DNA of 64,000 bases from UBA1845 sp002338715 (GTDB lineage: Bacteria; Planctomycetota; Phycisphaerae; UBA1845). The stretch spans positions 222,669 to 286,668 of the forward strand of contig DAORAL010000002.1 of NCBI GenBank assembly GCA_035344155.1, read 5' to 3'. Under the pieces are notes generated by a model. It had not been told where the DNA came from. It saw nothing but the letters and a program-made list of their open reading frames with translations, and did no database searches. Below, piece by piece: positions 56,431 through 64,000 of this stretch. The position numbers were made by a program, and so were the translations under genes. Position 1 is the stretch's first letter, and every line of letters starts with the position of its first letter.

Positions 56431-56877
56431 ATGGGTGAACAATTGGGCAGGAAAATTCTGGCGATCGCCGTGCGCACCGAAAAAAAAGGACCCATGCGGG
56501 AAACCGACCGCGTCAGCGCGACGCCCGATGATGGCCTGGAAGGGGACCTGCCCGCGGCTGCCCATCGTCGTATCACATTGCTGTCAAACGAACAGTGGTC
56601 AGAGACAACCAGAGAGCTCAACGCCGAATTGCCCTGGCACACCCGTCGCGCCAACGTCCTGTTGGAGGGTGGTTCATTGAAAAGCCTGATTGGCAGCACG
56701 GTGAAACTCGGTGAACTGACGATCAAGGTCAATGCCGAAACGGAGCCTTGCGGATTGATGGACAAACTGCACATGGGGCTGCGTGAAGCGCTTACGCCGG
56801 ATTGTCGCGGTGGTGTTTACGGCGAGATTGTGGAGGGCGGCACGATCAAAGTGGGGGATGTGTTGACGGTCTGCTAG
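56431..56877 (+). CDS. MOSC-domain protein
   Basis: A 148-residue single MOSC domain, the sulfur-carrier fold found at the C-terminus of molybdenum cofactor sulfurases and alone in YiiM-like proteins. DDGLEGDLPAAAHR matches the family's GLxGDxH-like start; the ETEPCGLMD segment holds the cysteine that carries sulfur in relatives; EGGTIKVGDVL ends it. It probably handles persulfide sulfur or a molybdopterin-bound metal. The start is set at the ATG at 56431 with GGAG 9 nt upstream; an ATG at 56416 is possible. No moa/moe genes are near. Confidence 0.85.
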   Translation: MGEQLGRKILAIAVRTEKKGPMRETDRVSATPDDGLEGDLPAAAHRRITLLSNEQWSETTRELNAELPWHTRRANVLLEGGSLKSLIGSTVKLGELTIKVNAETEPCGLMDKLHMGLREALTPDCRGGVYGEIVEGGTIKVGDVLTVC

Positions 56878-56904
56878 TTGGATCGAAGTAATGTCATCGG
56901 ACCG

Positions 56905-59505
56905 TTAGAACTGGTCCCTGGTTTCTTCCAGCATCTTGGCGCTTCGCTCATCGTCCGGTGAAAGCAATGCGCGCAGGCGCCGGCATTCGTCGACCTCCTT
57001 CGTGTCAATCCTGAAAAGCAGCAACGATTGCAGTCCAATCTGTGAGAGTCTGTGCTCAAGTCCATACTTGTCTCTAAATTGTTTGAACACCCGCTCAAGC
57101 TCCGGGTCTGCTTGTTTGGGATCGCCAAGTTTGGCCACACACCGGGCCCAGTGCATTTCGGCCAACATGGTCTTATCTTCCGTCGGTCCCAGCGTCTCGC
57201 GACGCTGATCAGCGACGAGCTTGTACGTTCGTTCGGCTTCTTCGTATTTCTTGAGTTCGTAAAGAACCAGCCCCAGTGCGTAATAGCCGTCGATTGTCTC
57301 GGGGTGGTCGTCACCGTACGCCGTTCGGTAAATGCGCAAGGCTTCGCGCAGCTGGACTTCGGCTTCTTCGTAGCGCTCCAAATCAAAATAGAGCAAACCA
57401 ACGTTGTTGATGACCGTCGCCAGCGAGGGATGATCTGCTCCCAGCGATTTTCGCAGGATTTCAATCGCTTCGAGATGCCCGGCGGCTGCACCCTCCTTGT
57501 CACCTTGCATTTGCCGCATTCGCGCGATGTTGTTCATTGTCACGCCGACGCTCGAGTGGTCCGTCCCATGCAGTTCGATGAACGCATTGTGGGCTTGCGT
57601 GTATAGCTCCTCAGCCTCTGCTGGACGACCGAGTTTGGCGATTACCTTGGCCAGGTTGTTGATGCCGGCCGCGTAGACGTGGCGATACTCTCCTTTTTCT
57701 TTTTCCACGACCGGGATTGCGGGGCGAATCCATCGTTCGGCTTCTTCATACTGACCCTGTTTCTCCAGCGCCCATCCAAATCGCATCGCGGCAATCGCGT
57801 AGTCCAGAGTCGATTTGCCCTCTTCGTTCTTCCCCTGAATCTCCAACGACTCGCGCATCAACGGAATCGCCTCGTCGATGCGCCCGAGCTTCACGAGCAC
57901 ACCGCCAAGATCGCGCTTGGCACGCTGCACGTCGTTTGATTCGGGGTCGCCGGATTCCCGATGCTTTTGCAGTGCGATCTGCAACTGGACTTCGGCCTCC
58001 GGATAGCGACCGAGTCCCGCGTAGGTTGATCCGATCGTGGTGCGAATCGCCGACTCGATCGCGGGTTGGTCTTTGAATGCGTCCGCGATCGATTCCACTT
58101 CGCGGTCCAACATTTCGACCACCGTCATGTCGCGTTTGCCGCCGACTTCACCCATCGGGTCTGCCGCCCGCAACATGCGCCCGAGGAAGGTGTTGATGGT
58201 GGTCATCTTGTCGGTTTCTTTTTCGACCGCTTCTTTGGCGACTTGCAACTCCTGACGGGCCTGAACCGCGTCGTCGCGTTCGCGCATCGCCTGGACCAGC
58301 CCGTAGGTGGTTCCGGCAACGGCTGCCACCAGCAACAGAAACGCCGCAACAATCGACGCGACCAGGCTCCGATTGCGCTGGGCGAACTTACGCAATTGAT
58401 AGGCAAGGCTGGCCGGTCTTGCGACCACCGGTTCGTTCGCAAGATAACGGTTGATGTCGGCTGCGAATTCTGCCGCCGATCCGTAGCGTCGCTCGCGATC
58501 CTTTTCAAGCGCTTTGCGCACGACGGTTTCGAGATCGCCTTGAAACTCAGGGCTAAACCCGCGAAGGGTACGTGGCTCTTCGTCCTGAATGATGCGAGCC
58601 GCTTCCGCGATGGTCTTCCCGCCAACAGGATGCGGAAGCTCGCCCGTCAGCAATTCGAACGCGAGCACTCCGAGTGCATAAACATCGCTTCGTGTATCGA
58701 TGTTGGAAGAATCGCCAGCCACCTGTTCGGGGCTCATGTAGGCGACCGTTCCGACGAGTTGACCGACATCGGTGTGCAACGTGGTGGTGCGGATGTCCGA
58801 GTCGGTGACGCGGGCGATGCCGAAGTCGAGGACTTTCGGTTGTCCGCCATCCGTGACAAGCACGTTGGCCGGTTTGAGGTCGCGATGAATCACGCCTTGC
58901 TGGTGGGCGTGTCGAACGGCTGCACAGACCTTTACGATAAGTTTGAGCTTCTCTGCAGTGGTCAGTTTGAATTTCTTGGCGTGGTCCGTCAGGTGACGAC
59001 CTTCGACCAGTTCCATGGCAAAGAACGGCAAGGTCACACCATTCGCAGTGGCTGTTCCGGCTTCGAATATCTGGGCGATACCTTCATGCTGCAATCGCGC
59101 GAGTATCTGGGCTTCGTATTCGATTCGACGGGTCAGTGACCGCGAGTAAATCGGAGAATGAACGACCTTGAGCGCAACCGTTCGACTGGGAAACTGCTGT
59201 TTGGCGCGATACACGGTGCCCATGCCGCCGCGCCCGAGTACGTCGACGATCTTGTACGGACCGATTTCTTTGGGCGTGCCTGGTGCATCGGCATCAGCGA
59301 GAAGCCGATGCGTCACGTCGTGATCGATGATGGGGCGATCGACTGCGGATGGCTTTTCATCGCGATGAAGCAGATCGACCAGTTCTTCGAGCATGGCCTC
59401 GTCGTCACCGCACTCGCGCTTAATGAATTGCGTGCGCTCGTCTGATGGCAACTCGATGGCTTCGGCGAAGATTGCCGACATTCGATCGTAGCGTTTGGAG
59501 TCCAT
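56905..59505 (-). CDS. Membrane-bound Ser/Thr protein kinase with TPR sensor region
   Basis: An 866-residue protein. The kinase domain is about residues 83-345: glycine loop LGRGGMGTVYRA, VALKVV lysine, catalytic HRDLKPANVLV, and DFGIAR. A single transmembrane helix (SIVAAFLLLVAAVAGTTYGLV, in part) follows at about 385-405, then at least eight TPR units (for example YPEAEVQLQIALQKH and YEEAEVQLREALRIY) outside or at the membrane face. It starts 2 nt after the stop of an ECF sigma gene. That order (sigma, then kinase) is the known planctomycete arrangement in which the kinase is thought to control the sigma factor. Confidence 0.93.
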   Translation of the reverse strand: MDSKRYDRMSAIFAEAIELPSDERTQFIKRECGDDEAMLEELVDLLHRDEKPSAVDRPIIDHDVTHRLLADADAPGTPKEIGPYKIVDVLGRGGMGTVYRAKQQFPSRTVALKVVHSPIYSRSLTRRIEYEAQILARLQHEGIAQIFEAGTATANGVTLPFFAMELVEGRHLTDHAKKFKLTTAEKLKLIVKVCAAVRHAHQQGVIHRDLKPANVLVTDGGQPKVLDFGIARVTDSDIRTTTLHTDVGQLVGTVAYMSPEQVAGDSSNIDTRSDVYALGVLAFELLTGELPHPVGGKTIAEAARIIQDEEPRTLRGFSPEFQGDLETVVRKALEKDRERRYGSAAEFAADINRYLANEPVVARPASLAYQLRKFAQRNRSLVASIVAAFLLLVAAVAGTTYGLVQAMRERDDAVQARQELQVAKEAVEKETDKMTTINTFLGRMLRAADPMGEVGGKRDMTVVEMLDREVESIADAFKDQPAIESAIRTTIGSTYAGLGRYPEAEVQLQIALQKHRESGDPESNDVQRAKRDLGGVLVKLGRIDEAIPLMRESLEIQGKNEEGKSTLDYAIAAMRFGWALEKQGQYEEAERWIRPAIPVVEKEKGEYRHVYAAGINNLAKVIAKLGRPAEAEELYTQAHNAFIELHGTDHSSVGVTMNNIARMRQMQGDKEGAAAGHLEAIEILRKSLGADHPSLATVINNVGLLYFDLERYEEAEVQLREALRIYRTAYGDDHPETIDGYYALGLVLYELKKYEEAERTYKLVADQRRETLGPTEDKTMLAEMHWARCVAKLGDPKQADPELERVFKQFRDKYGLEHRLSQIGLQSLLLFRIDTKEVDECRRLRALLSPDDERSAKMLEETRDQF

Positions 59506-59507
59506 GC

Positions 59508-60077
59508 CTAAGATTGTGACTCCAATTCACGTTGCAACCAAGCGCGGGCCATCCGCCAGTCGCCCTTGATCGTCCCCTGCGAAACACCGAGAACCACCGC
59601 CGCTTCTTCGACAGTCATCCCCGCGAAGAAGCGCATCTCCACGACCTTGGCCTGTCGTTCGTTCAACTGCGCCAACTTGTTCATCGCCACTTCGAGCAGT
59701 TCCAAATCGGCGTGCATCTCTTCCGGATGATCCGATGACAGATCGATACTGATGTAAGTCGGTGGGGTGCGTTTCGCTGCCCGGTGTTTTCGTGAATGGT
59801 CGATCAGGATTCGGCGAATCGCTTGGGCGGCCACCGCCCGAAAGTGCGCCCGATTCTTCCAGTCCGCACCTTTTTGGTCGACCAGCTTCAGATAGGCCTC
59901 GTGAACAATCGCAGTGGGCTGGAGCGTATGGTCCGGCCGCTCCGAACGAAATGCCGCGCCCGCGAGCGCCCGCAACTCGTCGTACACGAGCGGAAGCAGC
60001 GCGTCAGCCGCCAGTTCGTCGCCGGACTGCAAGCGCCGCAAATGCTCAGTGACTGGTTCAAATGGTTCTTTGGACAT
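59508..60077 (-). CDS. ECF-type sigma factor, TIGR02999-like
   Basis: A 189-residue sigma factor with region 2 (ALLPLVYDELRALAG, and AIVHEAYLKLVD) and region 4 (EEAAVVLGVSQGTIKGDWRMAR). LQPTAIVHEAYLKL is the signature of the TIGR02999/PF07638 group enriched in planctomycetes. There is no anti-sigma gene. Instead, the Ser/Thr kinase follows after 2 nt, and phosphorylation by the kinase is the probable switch. It is divergent from a lipoprotein gene across 354 bp, so that gene is a candidate target. Confidence 0.92.
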   Translation of the reverse strand: MSKEPFEPVTEHLRRLQSGDELAADALLPLVYDELRALAGAAFRSERPDHTLQPTAIVHEAYLKLVDQKGADWKNRAHFRAVAAQAIRRILIDHSRKHRAAKRTPPTYISIDLSSDHPEEMHADLELLEVAMNKLAQLNERQAKVVEMRFFAGMTVEEAAVVLGVSQGTIKGDWRMARAWLQRELESQS

Positions 60078-60431
60078 GATTCTAACGCGATCGAAGCAAC
60101 CTCAGCCGGGCGTCTGCCCAGTCCTGTTACGTCCATCATAGGTGTAGACCATGGCATTCGCCAATACAGAAACGAACGTAACCTCCGCTCTGGGAACGGT
60201 TTCCGAGCATTTTTCAAAGTTTTTGGGATTTTATTGTCCCTGCCACCATCCACCTTCGCGTCTTGGGGTGGCGGGACGGTCCCGTCGCCTGTCGGGGTGA
60301 ACCCGATGGGCCGGTGTTATTGGATGGATGGGAATTGCCAAAGTCCAGGCATCGGGGTGAAGACCGGGGCGCCAGATCGAATTGGGGAATGGTCGCTGCG
60401 GTCTTGGACGCAATATGGATTGGAGGTTGTC
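60078..60431. other. Divergent intergenic region between the ECF sigma gene and the repeat-stalk lipoprotein
   Basis: 354 bp with no supported gene. It contains both divergent promoters; I saw no terminator or perfect inverted repeat. A frame crossing it continues the lipoprotein frame upstream but has no fitting start. Confidence 0.5.
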
Positions 60432-61847
60432 ATGACAACGAATCGATGGATGAAGCTGGGGCTGGTGGCGTTCGCGATGTTCTGGACCGCGGGCTGTCAA
60501 ACCATGACTGGGGACGATGGGGGGAACAACGGCGGCGACTCGTCGCAGGATGGTTCCAACACCGGTGACAATACCGGCGACAACACCGGGGATAACTCGG
60601 GCGACAATACCGGTGACAACACTGGCGACAACACGGGTGATAACACCGGTGACAATACCGGTGACGACAACACAGGCGATAACACCGGCGACAACACGGG
60701 TACCGACGATCAGGGCGGTAACACCGGCGATACGCCTGACGACAACACCGGTGACGATAACACCGGCGACGACATGACTGGTGACGACATGATGGATCAG
60801 CCGGTCAGCGGCACCTGGACCAAGATGTCACAACCGTGCGGTGGAACCCGCGCCAACGCATTCTGGTTTGATTCACGCATGGATGGTTACGTTGGTTGCG
60901 GCGACAACGCCGAGGGTTTCGGTCTGTTCGTCACCGAAGACGGTGGTGAAACCTGGGAATCACAGCCGCTGTTTAACGGTGCACGCATCAACGACATCCG
61001 TCGCGCTCCGAGCGGCACGCTTTACGCCACGGGAACCGACACGGTTGACAGCTACGAAGTCTTTGAGATCGACGAAAGCGGTCCGGTGCGTCAGTTGGTT
61101 GGTCTGTATCAAAGCAGCCTCAACGCATTTTCCGCAGTTTCGCAGGGCGAGAACATCGCTGTGACGGAAGACGGTCAGCTCTTTGTCGACAGTCTGACCG
61201 GCGTGCAGACGGCATACCGTGCAGCCGGCGCCAGCGAATTCGTGGAACACGAAACGCACCTTGACGGTGTCCTGACCGGTGGCAGCACGCCCGGTGAGCA
61301 GATGTCACGCGTCATCGGATACAACAATCGCTTCTGGGGCGTCGGTAGCGTCATCAACCGACCGGGGACCGTGTACTATCCGTCGGATGAACCGGGTGCG
61401 ACGTATCACATGAAGAAAGTTGAAGTGCAGCCCTCGACCCGCGACGGCGAACTGCACGACATCTACCTGTGGAGTGAAACCGAAGGCTTGGTTGTTGGAT
61501 TCGATCAGTCGCTTCGTTACCCGCTGATCCACAAACTTTCGGGTGAACCGGGCGATCCCGCCAACTGGGCAAAAATCGATCTGTTCAACTCCGGTATCGA
61601 ATATCAGGGTGGCGCATGGAAGATGGCTGTCCGGGGTGACGAAGTGGTGTTGGTCGGTCAGACGTTCCCGAACAACCACGGCTTTGTCGTCTACAGTATG
61701 GATCGTGGTATGACGTGGACTGACATCTCACCGTTGGACGAAGACGATGACTTCGCAGCCAACCTGATGTCGAACGTCTGGTACTTCGATGATGGCACGA
61801 TCCTGGTCGCTGCGGAAGGTGGCGAAATGTGGCGCTACAATCCGTAA
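60432..61847 (+). CDS. Lipoprotein with Gly-Asp-Asn-Thr repeat stalk and sortilin/BNR-like propeller
   Basis: A 471-residue protein, start fixed by GGAGG 5 nt before the ATG at 60432. The signal peptide ends in a lipobox (FWTAGC). Residues 43-121 are a low-complexity acidic stalk of about a dozen GDNT units. The rest is a beta-propeller with BNR/Asp-box-like turns (VTEDGGETWESQ, YSMDRGMTWTDIS), as in sortilin and photosystem assembly proteins. The likely job is a surface-tethered binding protein; the ligand is unknown. It may be under the adjacent ECF sigma factor. It ends in a strong terminator. Confidence 0.82.
   Translation: MTTNRWMKLGLVAFAMFWTAGCQTMTGDDGGNNGGDSSQDGSNTGDNTGDNTGDNSGDNTGDNTGDNTGDNTGDNTGDDNTGDNTGDNTGTDDQGGNTGDTPDDNTGDDNTGDDMTGDDMMDQPVSGTWTKMSQPCGGTRANAFWFDSRMDGYVGCGDNAEGFGLFVTEDGGETWESQPLFNGARINDIRRAPSGTLYATGTDTVDSYEVFEIDESGPVRQLVGLYQSSLNAFSAVSQGENIAVTEDGQLFVDSLTGVQTAYRAAGASEFVEHETHLDGVLTGGSTPGEQMSRVIGYNNRFWGVGSVINRPGTVYYPSDEPGATYHMKKVEVQPSTRDGELHDIYLWSETEGLVVGFDQSLRYPLIHKLSGEPGDPANWAKIDLFNSGIEYQGGAWKMAVRGDEVVLVGQTFPNNHGFVVYSMDRGMTWTDISPLDEDDDFAANLMSNVWYFDDGTILVAAEGGEMWRYNP
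60558..60795 (+). repeat. Tandem 12-nt repeat encoding a Gly-Asp-Asn-Thr stalk
   Basis: About a dozen units of GGCGACAACACC-type sequence with synonymous drift (GGTGACAATACC and others), inside the lipoprotein gene. Interrupted by a GTDDQGG stretch. Such runs can change length by slippage. An antisense frame across it is an artefact. Confidence 0.85.
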
Positions 61848-61924
61848 CGCGGACCGGTCGTAGACTGACAGTCGGGCCAACACAGATGTGACCCCAACTG
61901 GCAGCCCATCCTGCCATGTAGAAA

Positions 61925-61967
61925 GGACGCACGGGAGATTTCGATCTTCCGTGCGTCCCTATTTTTT
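61925..61967 (+). terminator. Rho-independent terminator with UUCG tetraloop after the lipoprotein gene
   Basis: A 15-bp stem (GGACGCACGGGAGAT with ATCTTCCGTGCGTCC, one G-U pair) closes on a TTCG loop and is followed by six T residues. Located between convergent genes. Confidence 0.95.
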
Positions 61968-61996
61968 GGGGTGTTTACGACTCGACAGTTCCGCGC

Positions 61997-63202
61997 TCAC
62001 ATCGACGGGTTGACCACCACGACTTTGTAGACGATTCCCAAACCGGTCACGACATTTTCGACGTTGTCACCGTTCAAGTCCGCACGTTGAATGCGACCCG
62101 TGTTGGCTTCGATTGGGCAGAAGCCACCGACACCCCAATAGATTTTGCCGGCCGACGGATCGACTGCAAGCCCGCGATAGAAATCCGATGCGTCGAAGTC
62201 GGGTTGGTTCTCAAAGACGACAATGTCTTGATCACCGGAGCCATCGAGATTGGCACGGCGAATGCGCGAGCAGCCGGTTGTGCACGGAATTGAACCGCCG
62301 TTTTCGATCCAATACATTTTTCCGTTGACCAGATCAAGCGCGATTTCTTCCGCGCCGTCGGGGCTGTCGATGAGCGGCTCCATGTTTGAACCATCGAGAT
62401 CGGCGCGAAAAATACTGGGCATGTATTGGCGATCGGTCCAGTACATCTTGCCACCTTCGAGGTCCAGAGCAATGTCGCTGGGGTTCACCGTTCCCGTTAG
62501 TTCGAGGACGTCGGTCATCGGAGTACCGTCGAGATTGGCCCGCCGGATGACGCTGCACTCGGTGCAAACCGCGCCACCGCATGGGCTGCATCCGCCATTT
62601 GCGATCCAGAAAAACTGACCGTTGGGTAAATCGAGCGCGAGGTCCAACGGCGAAGGTCGTGAGTCGCAGGTTGGCTGTTCTCCAAAGACGATTAGCGACT
62701 CTAGTCCGTTACCGTCGAGGTCGGCGCGCTGAATTCGATCGCCGCAATTGGCGCTCGATCCCGACATCGTCCAGTACATCTGCCCGCCTTCCACGTCGAC
62801 AGCCAGCCCCTGAACGGCGTCTTCTGAAACCAACGTCAGCACGTTGGTTGCGTCGCCGCCATTGACAGACATTTTGCGAATCTGCTTGGCGTCACAGTCC
62901 TCTCCGATCGTCTCGCCCCAGTAGATGACGGCTGGGCATTGGTCGTCGACGTTTTCGCAAACGCCATTGCTGCATGAATCGGATGTGCAGGAGTCTCCGT
63001 CATCGCAGTCCATGGGAGTCCCAGCCACACACACGCCATCACCGCAGGTTTCAGCGCCGTTGCATGCGTCACCGTCGTCGCAATCGGCGTTGGACGTACA
63101 TGACGAGTCTGAACCGGGAACGCAGCTCAAACTCAGTACAATGTTGGCGCTAACCAACAATGCGATTGCCAGATAAACGTTTTTGGACAATTCGCGGTTC
63201 AT
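61997..63202 (-). CDS. Lipoprotein with LDL-receptor-like YWTD beta-propeller
   Basis: A 401-residue protein, ATG at 63202 with AGGAG 8 nt upstream. The lipobox VLSLSC follows a hydrophobic signal. Two Cys-rich units (CTSNADCDDGDACNGAETC, and CDDGDSCTSDSC) come next, then a propeller with repeated QMYWT, KMYWT and KMYWI strands, each followed by an IRRANLDG or IQRADLDG turn. This matches the YWTD/LDL-receptor class B fold, which binds proteins in animals and is found in planctomycete exoproteins. Probably a surface binding or adhesion protein. It faces a Cys-rich gene upstream, 86 bp away. Confidence 0.83.
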   Translation of the reverse strand: MNRELSKNVYLAIALLVSANIVLSLSCVPGSDSSCTSNADCDDGDACNGAETCGDGVCVAGTPMDCDDGDSCTSDSCSNGVCENVDDQCPAVIYWGETIGEDCDAKQIRKMSVNGGDATNVLTLVSEDAVQGLAVDVEGGQMYWTMSGSSANCGDRIQRADLDGNGLESLIVFGEQPTCDSRPSPLDLALDLPNGQFFWIANGGCSPCGGAVCTECSVIRRANLDGTPMTDVLELTGTVNPSDIALDLEGGKMYWTDRQYMPSIFRADLDGSNMEPLIDSPDGAEEIALDLVNGKMYWIENGGSIPCTTGCSRIRRANLDGSGDQDIVVFENQPDFDASDFYRGLAVDPSAGKIYWGVGGFCPIEANTGRIQRADLNGDNVENVVTGLGIVYKVVVVNPSM

Positions 63203-63288
63203 CACGCAACTCCTAATCAACAGGAAGTGCCCCGCCCCAGTGCAGAGCAGCAGGGCGGGGCACAGACTGATTCCCTAACGTCCATTGA

Positions 63289-64000
63289 CTATTTAATGCA
63301 CTCGCCAAATGGTCGACACGCACCGTCGCAGTAGAGTTCACCCTGCAAGCAGCAGATGCCTTCGGTGCCTTGGCAGGTCATGCCAGCAGGGCAGCAGCCG
63401 CCAACGTCACACGGTGTATCCGTGGCGTTCGGGCAGGCTTCGCAGGTGAGGTTGTCATCCTGGCAGAAGTTGCCGTCCGGGCAGCAAATGTTCCCGCAAA
63501 CCTGGGCATCGGGGCAGCACGAGTTGCCGAGACATGATTCGCCGACCTGGCAACAACCAGTACCGCATGGGGCTTGGGCGAAACCGCAGCAGGTGTTCGT
63601 TGCTTCGTTGCAGTTTGATAGCTCATCGCAGCAGGACGTTCCGCACGAAATGTTCGGCGGACCGCAACAGACCCCGTCACCCAGGCATTCCTGGCCTTCC
63701 GCGCAACACTTGTCGTCGCAGGGCGCCTGTCCCTCGGGACAACAAAGGTTGGCGTCTTCGATGCACGTGTCGGTGGCTTCGCAGCAGGTGTTACCGCAGA
63801 TTTGTTCCGGCTCGCAGCAGATACCGGCATTGGGACCAAAGTCGATGCAGGTCTCGGTGGAGGCGCAGCAGTTTTCGCCAACGCAGGGCGTTTTACCGAC
63901 ATCGCAGCACAATCCGATTTGAGCGTTTAAGCACGTCTCCTCGTTGAGACAACACGCCACAGATCCGCAACTGACCGGACAACACGGAGCGCCCGTTGCA
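63289..64000 (-). CDS. Cys-rich repeat protein (5' end beyond the window)
   Basis: The frame is open to the right edge of the window, so the protein is truncated at its N-terminus. At least 236 residues are visible, and about one in five is cysteine. Units of about 24 residues of the form CCPxxxxCGxxCCxxxxxCxxxxxC recur about eight times (for example CCPEGQAPCDDKCC and CCQVGESCLGNSCC). The CC pairs suggest many disulfides and an extracellular location. The repeat is unlike the DxCxxGxC units elsewhere in the window. No family is recognised with confidence; granulin-like folds are a possibility. Confidence 0.78.
   Translation of the reverse strand, partial: ATGAPCCPVSCGSVACCLNEETCLNAQIGLCCDVGKTPCVGENCCASTETCIDFGPNAGICCEPEQICGNTCCEATDTCIEDANLCCPEGQAPCDDKCCAEGQECLGDGVCCGPPNISCGTSCCDELSNCNEATNTCCGFAQAPCGTGCCQVGESCLGNSCCPDAQVCGNICCPDGNFCQDDNLTCEACPNATDTPCDVGGCCPAGMTCQGTEGICCLQGELYCDGACRPFGECIK

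Noticed and set aside
63356..63922. 188-codon plus-strand frame in the right-end Cys-rich gene
   Set aside because: Gln/Ser/Pro-rich antisense of the Cys-rich repeats; the minus frame extends past the window edge and has regular cysteines.

Overview
The window looks like a chromosome segment of a planctomycete, probably a Phycisphaerae-like lineage. This is inferred from gene content, not from a marker-tree search. Supporting signs: several very large secreted proteins ending in dockerin-like EF-hand pairs; a prepilin-like protein with a C-terminal DGH motif; a TIGR02999-type ECF sigma factor immediately upstream of a Ser/Thr kinase with TPRs; a small membrane protein ending in a CxxCGYDL...CPECG ribbon; two clpP genes; and TTG/GTG starts on some genes. 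No rRNA, tRNA, IS transposase, prophage or CRISPR array was seen.

Layout. 1-5.3 kb: end of a giant exported protein with 16 tandem 54-residue Cys-rich repeats. 5.4-11.2 kb: a nucleotide-sugar cassette (CDP-glucose synthase, an SDR epimerase/dehydratase and three zinc-ribbon sugar C-methyltransferase paralogues) with a REP-like hairpin doublet between the first two methyltransferases. 11.4-19.2 kb, minus strand: a beta-helix exoprotein with a candidate C-terminal sorting tail, an SGNH hydrolase, an ECF sigma/anti-sigma pair and a lipoprotein. 19.6-22.7 kb: ribosomal protein S1 and a primary-type sigma factor whose start codon is problematic. 22.7-29.5 kb, minus strand: a small zinc-ribbon protein flanked by inverted REP-like hairpins, a metzincin protease with beta-helix and dockerin, an MFS transporter translationally coupled to an unknown exported protein, and a Gly-rich zinc-ribbon protein. 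29.8-33.7 kb: TPP riboswitch-thiC, then two small exported or membrane proteins. 33.7-37.6 kb, minus strand: a prepilin-like protein and the sulfate-activation operon cysD-cysNC.

38.5-46.9 kb is a flagellar filament block: two flagellins, an unusually large FliD cap protein, FliS and a secreted TPR protein, with strong terminators after each flagellin and sigma-28-like sites. 47-50 kb: an HD hydrolase, an APH-fold kinase and a GAF-SpoIIE phosphatase. 50.3-53.3 kb, minus strand: tig-clpP-clpP without clpX. 53.6-56.9 kb: class I fructose-bisphosphate aldolase, an unknown exported protein and a MOSC protein. 56.9-60.1 kb, minus strand: ECF sigma followed by a Ser/Thr kinase-TPR sensor. 60.4-64 kb: secreted or lipid-anchored beta-propeller and Cys-rich proteins, the last running off the right edge.

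How it fits together: housekeeping genes (S1, sigma, ThiC, CysDNC, ClpP/Tig, aldolase) alternate with an expanded extracellular protein set built from a few modules: Cys-rich DxCxxGxC units, thrombospondin-3-like and dockerin-like calcium loops, beta-helices and propellers. The least explained items are the three-methyltransferase sugar cassette with no recognisable dehydratase next to it, the roughly 1030-residue FliD with five internal hook-IN-type modules, the REP-bracketed zinc-ribbon gene, and a dispersed repeat present in three copies.
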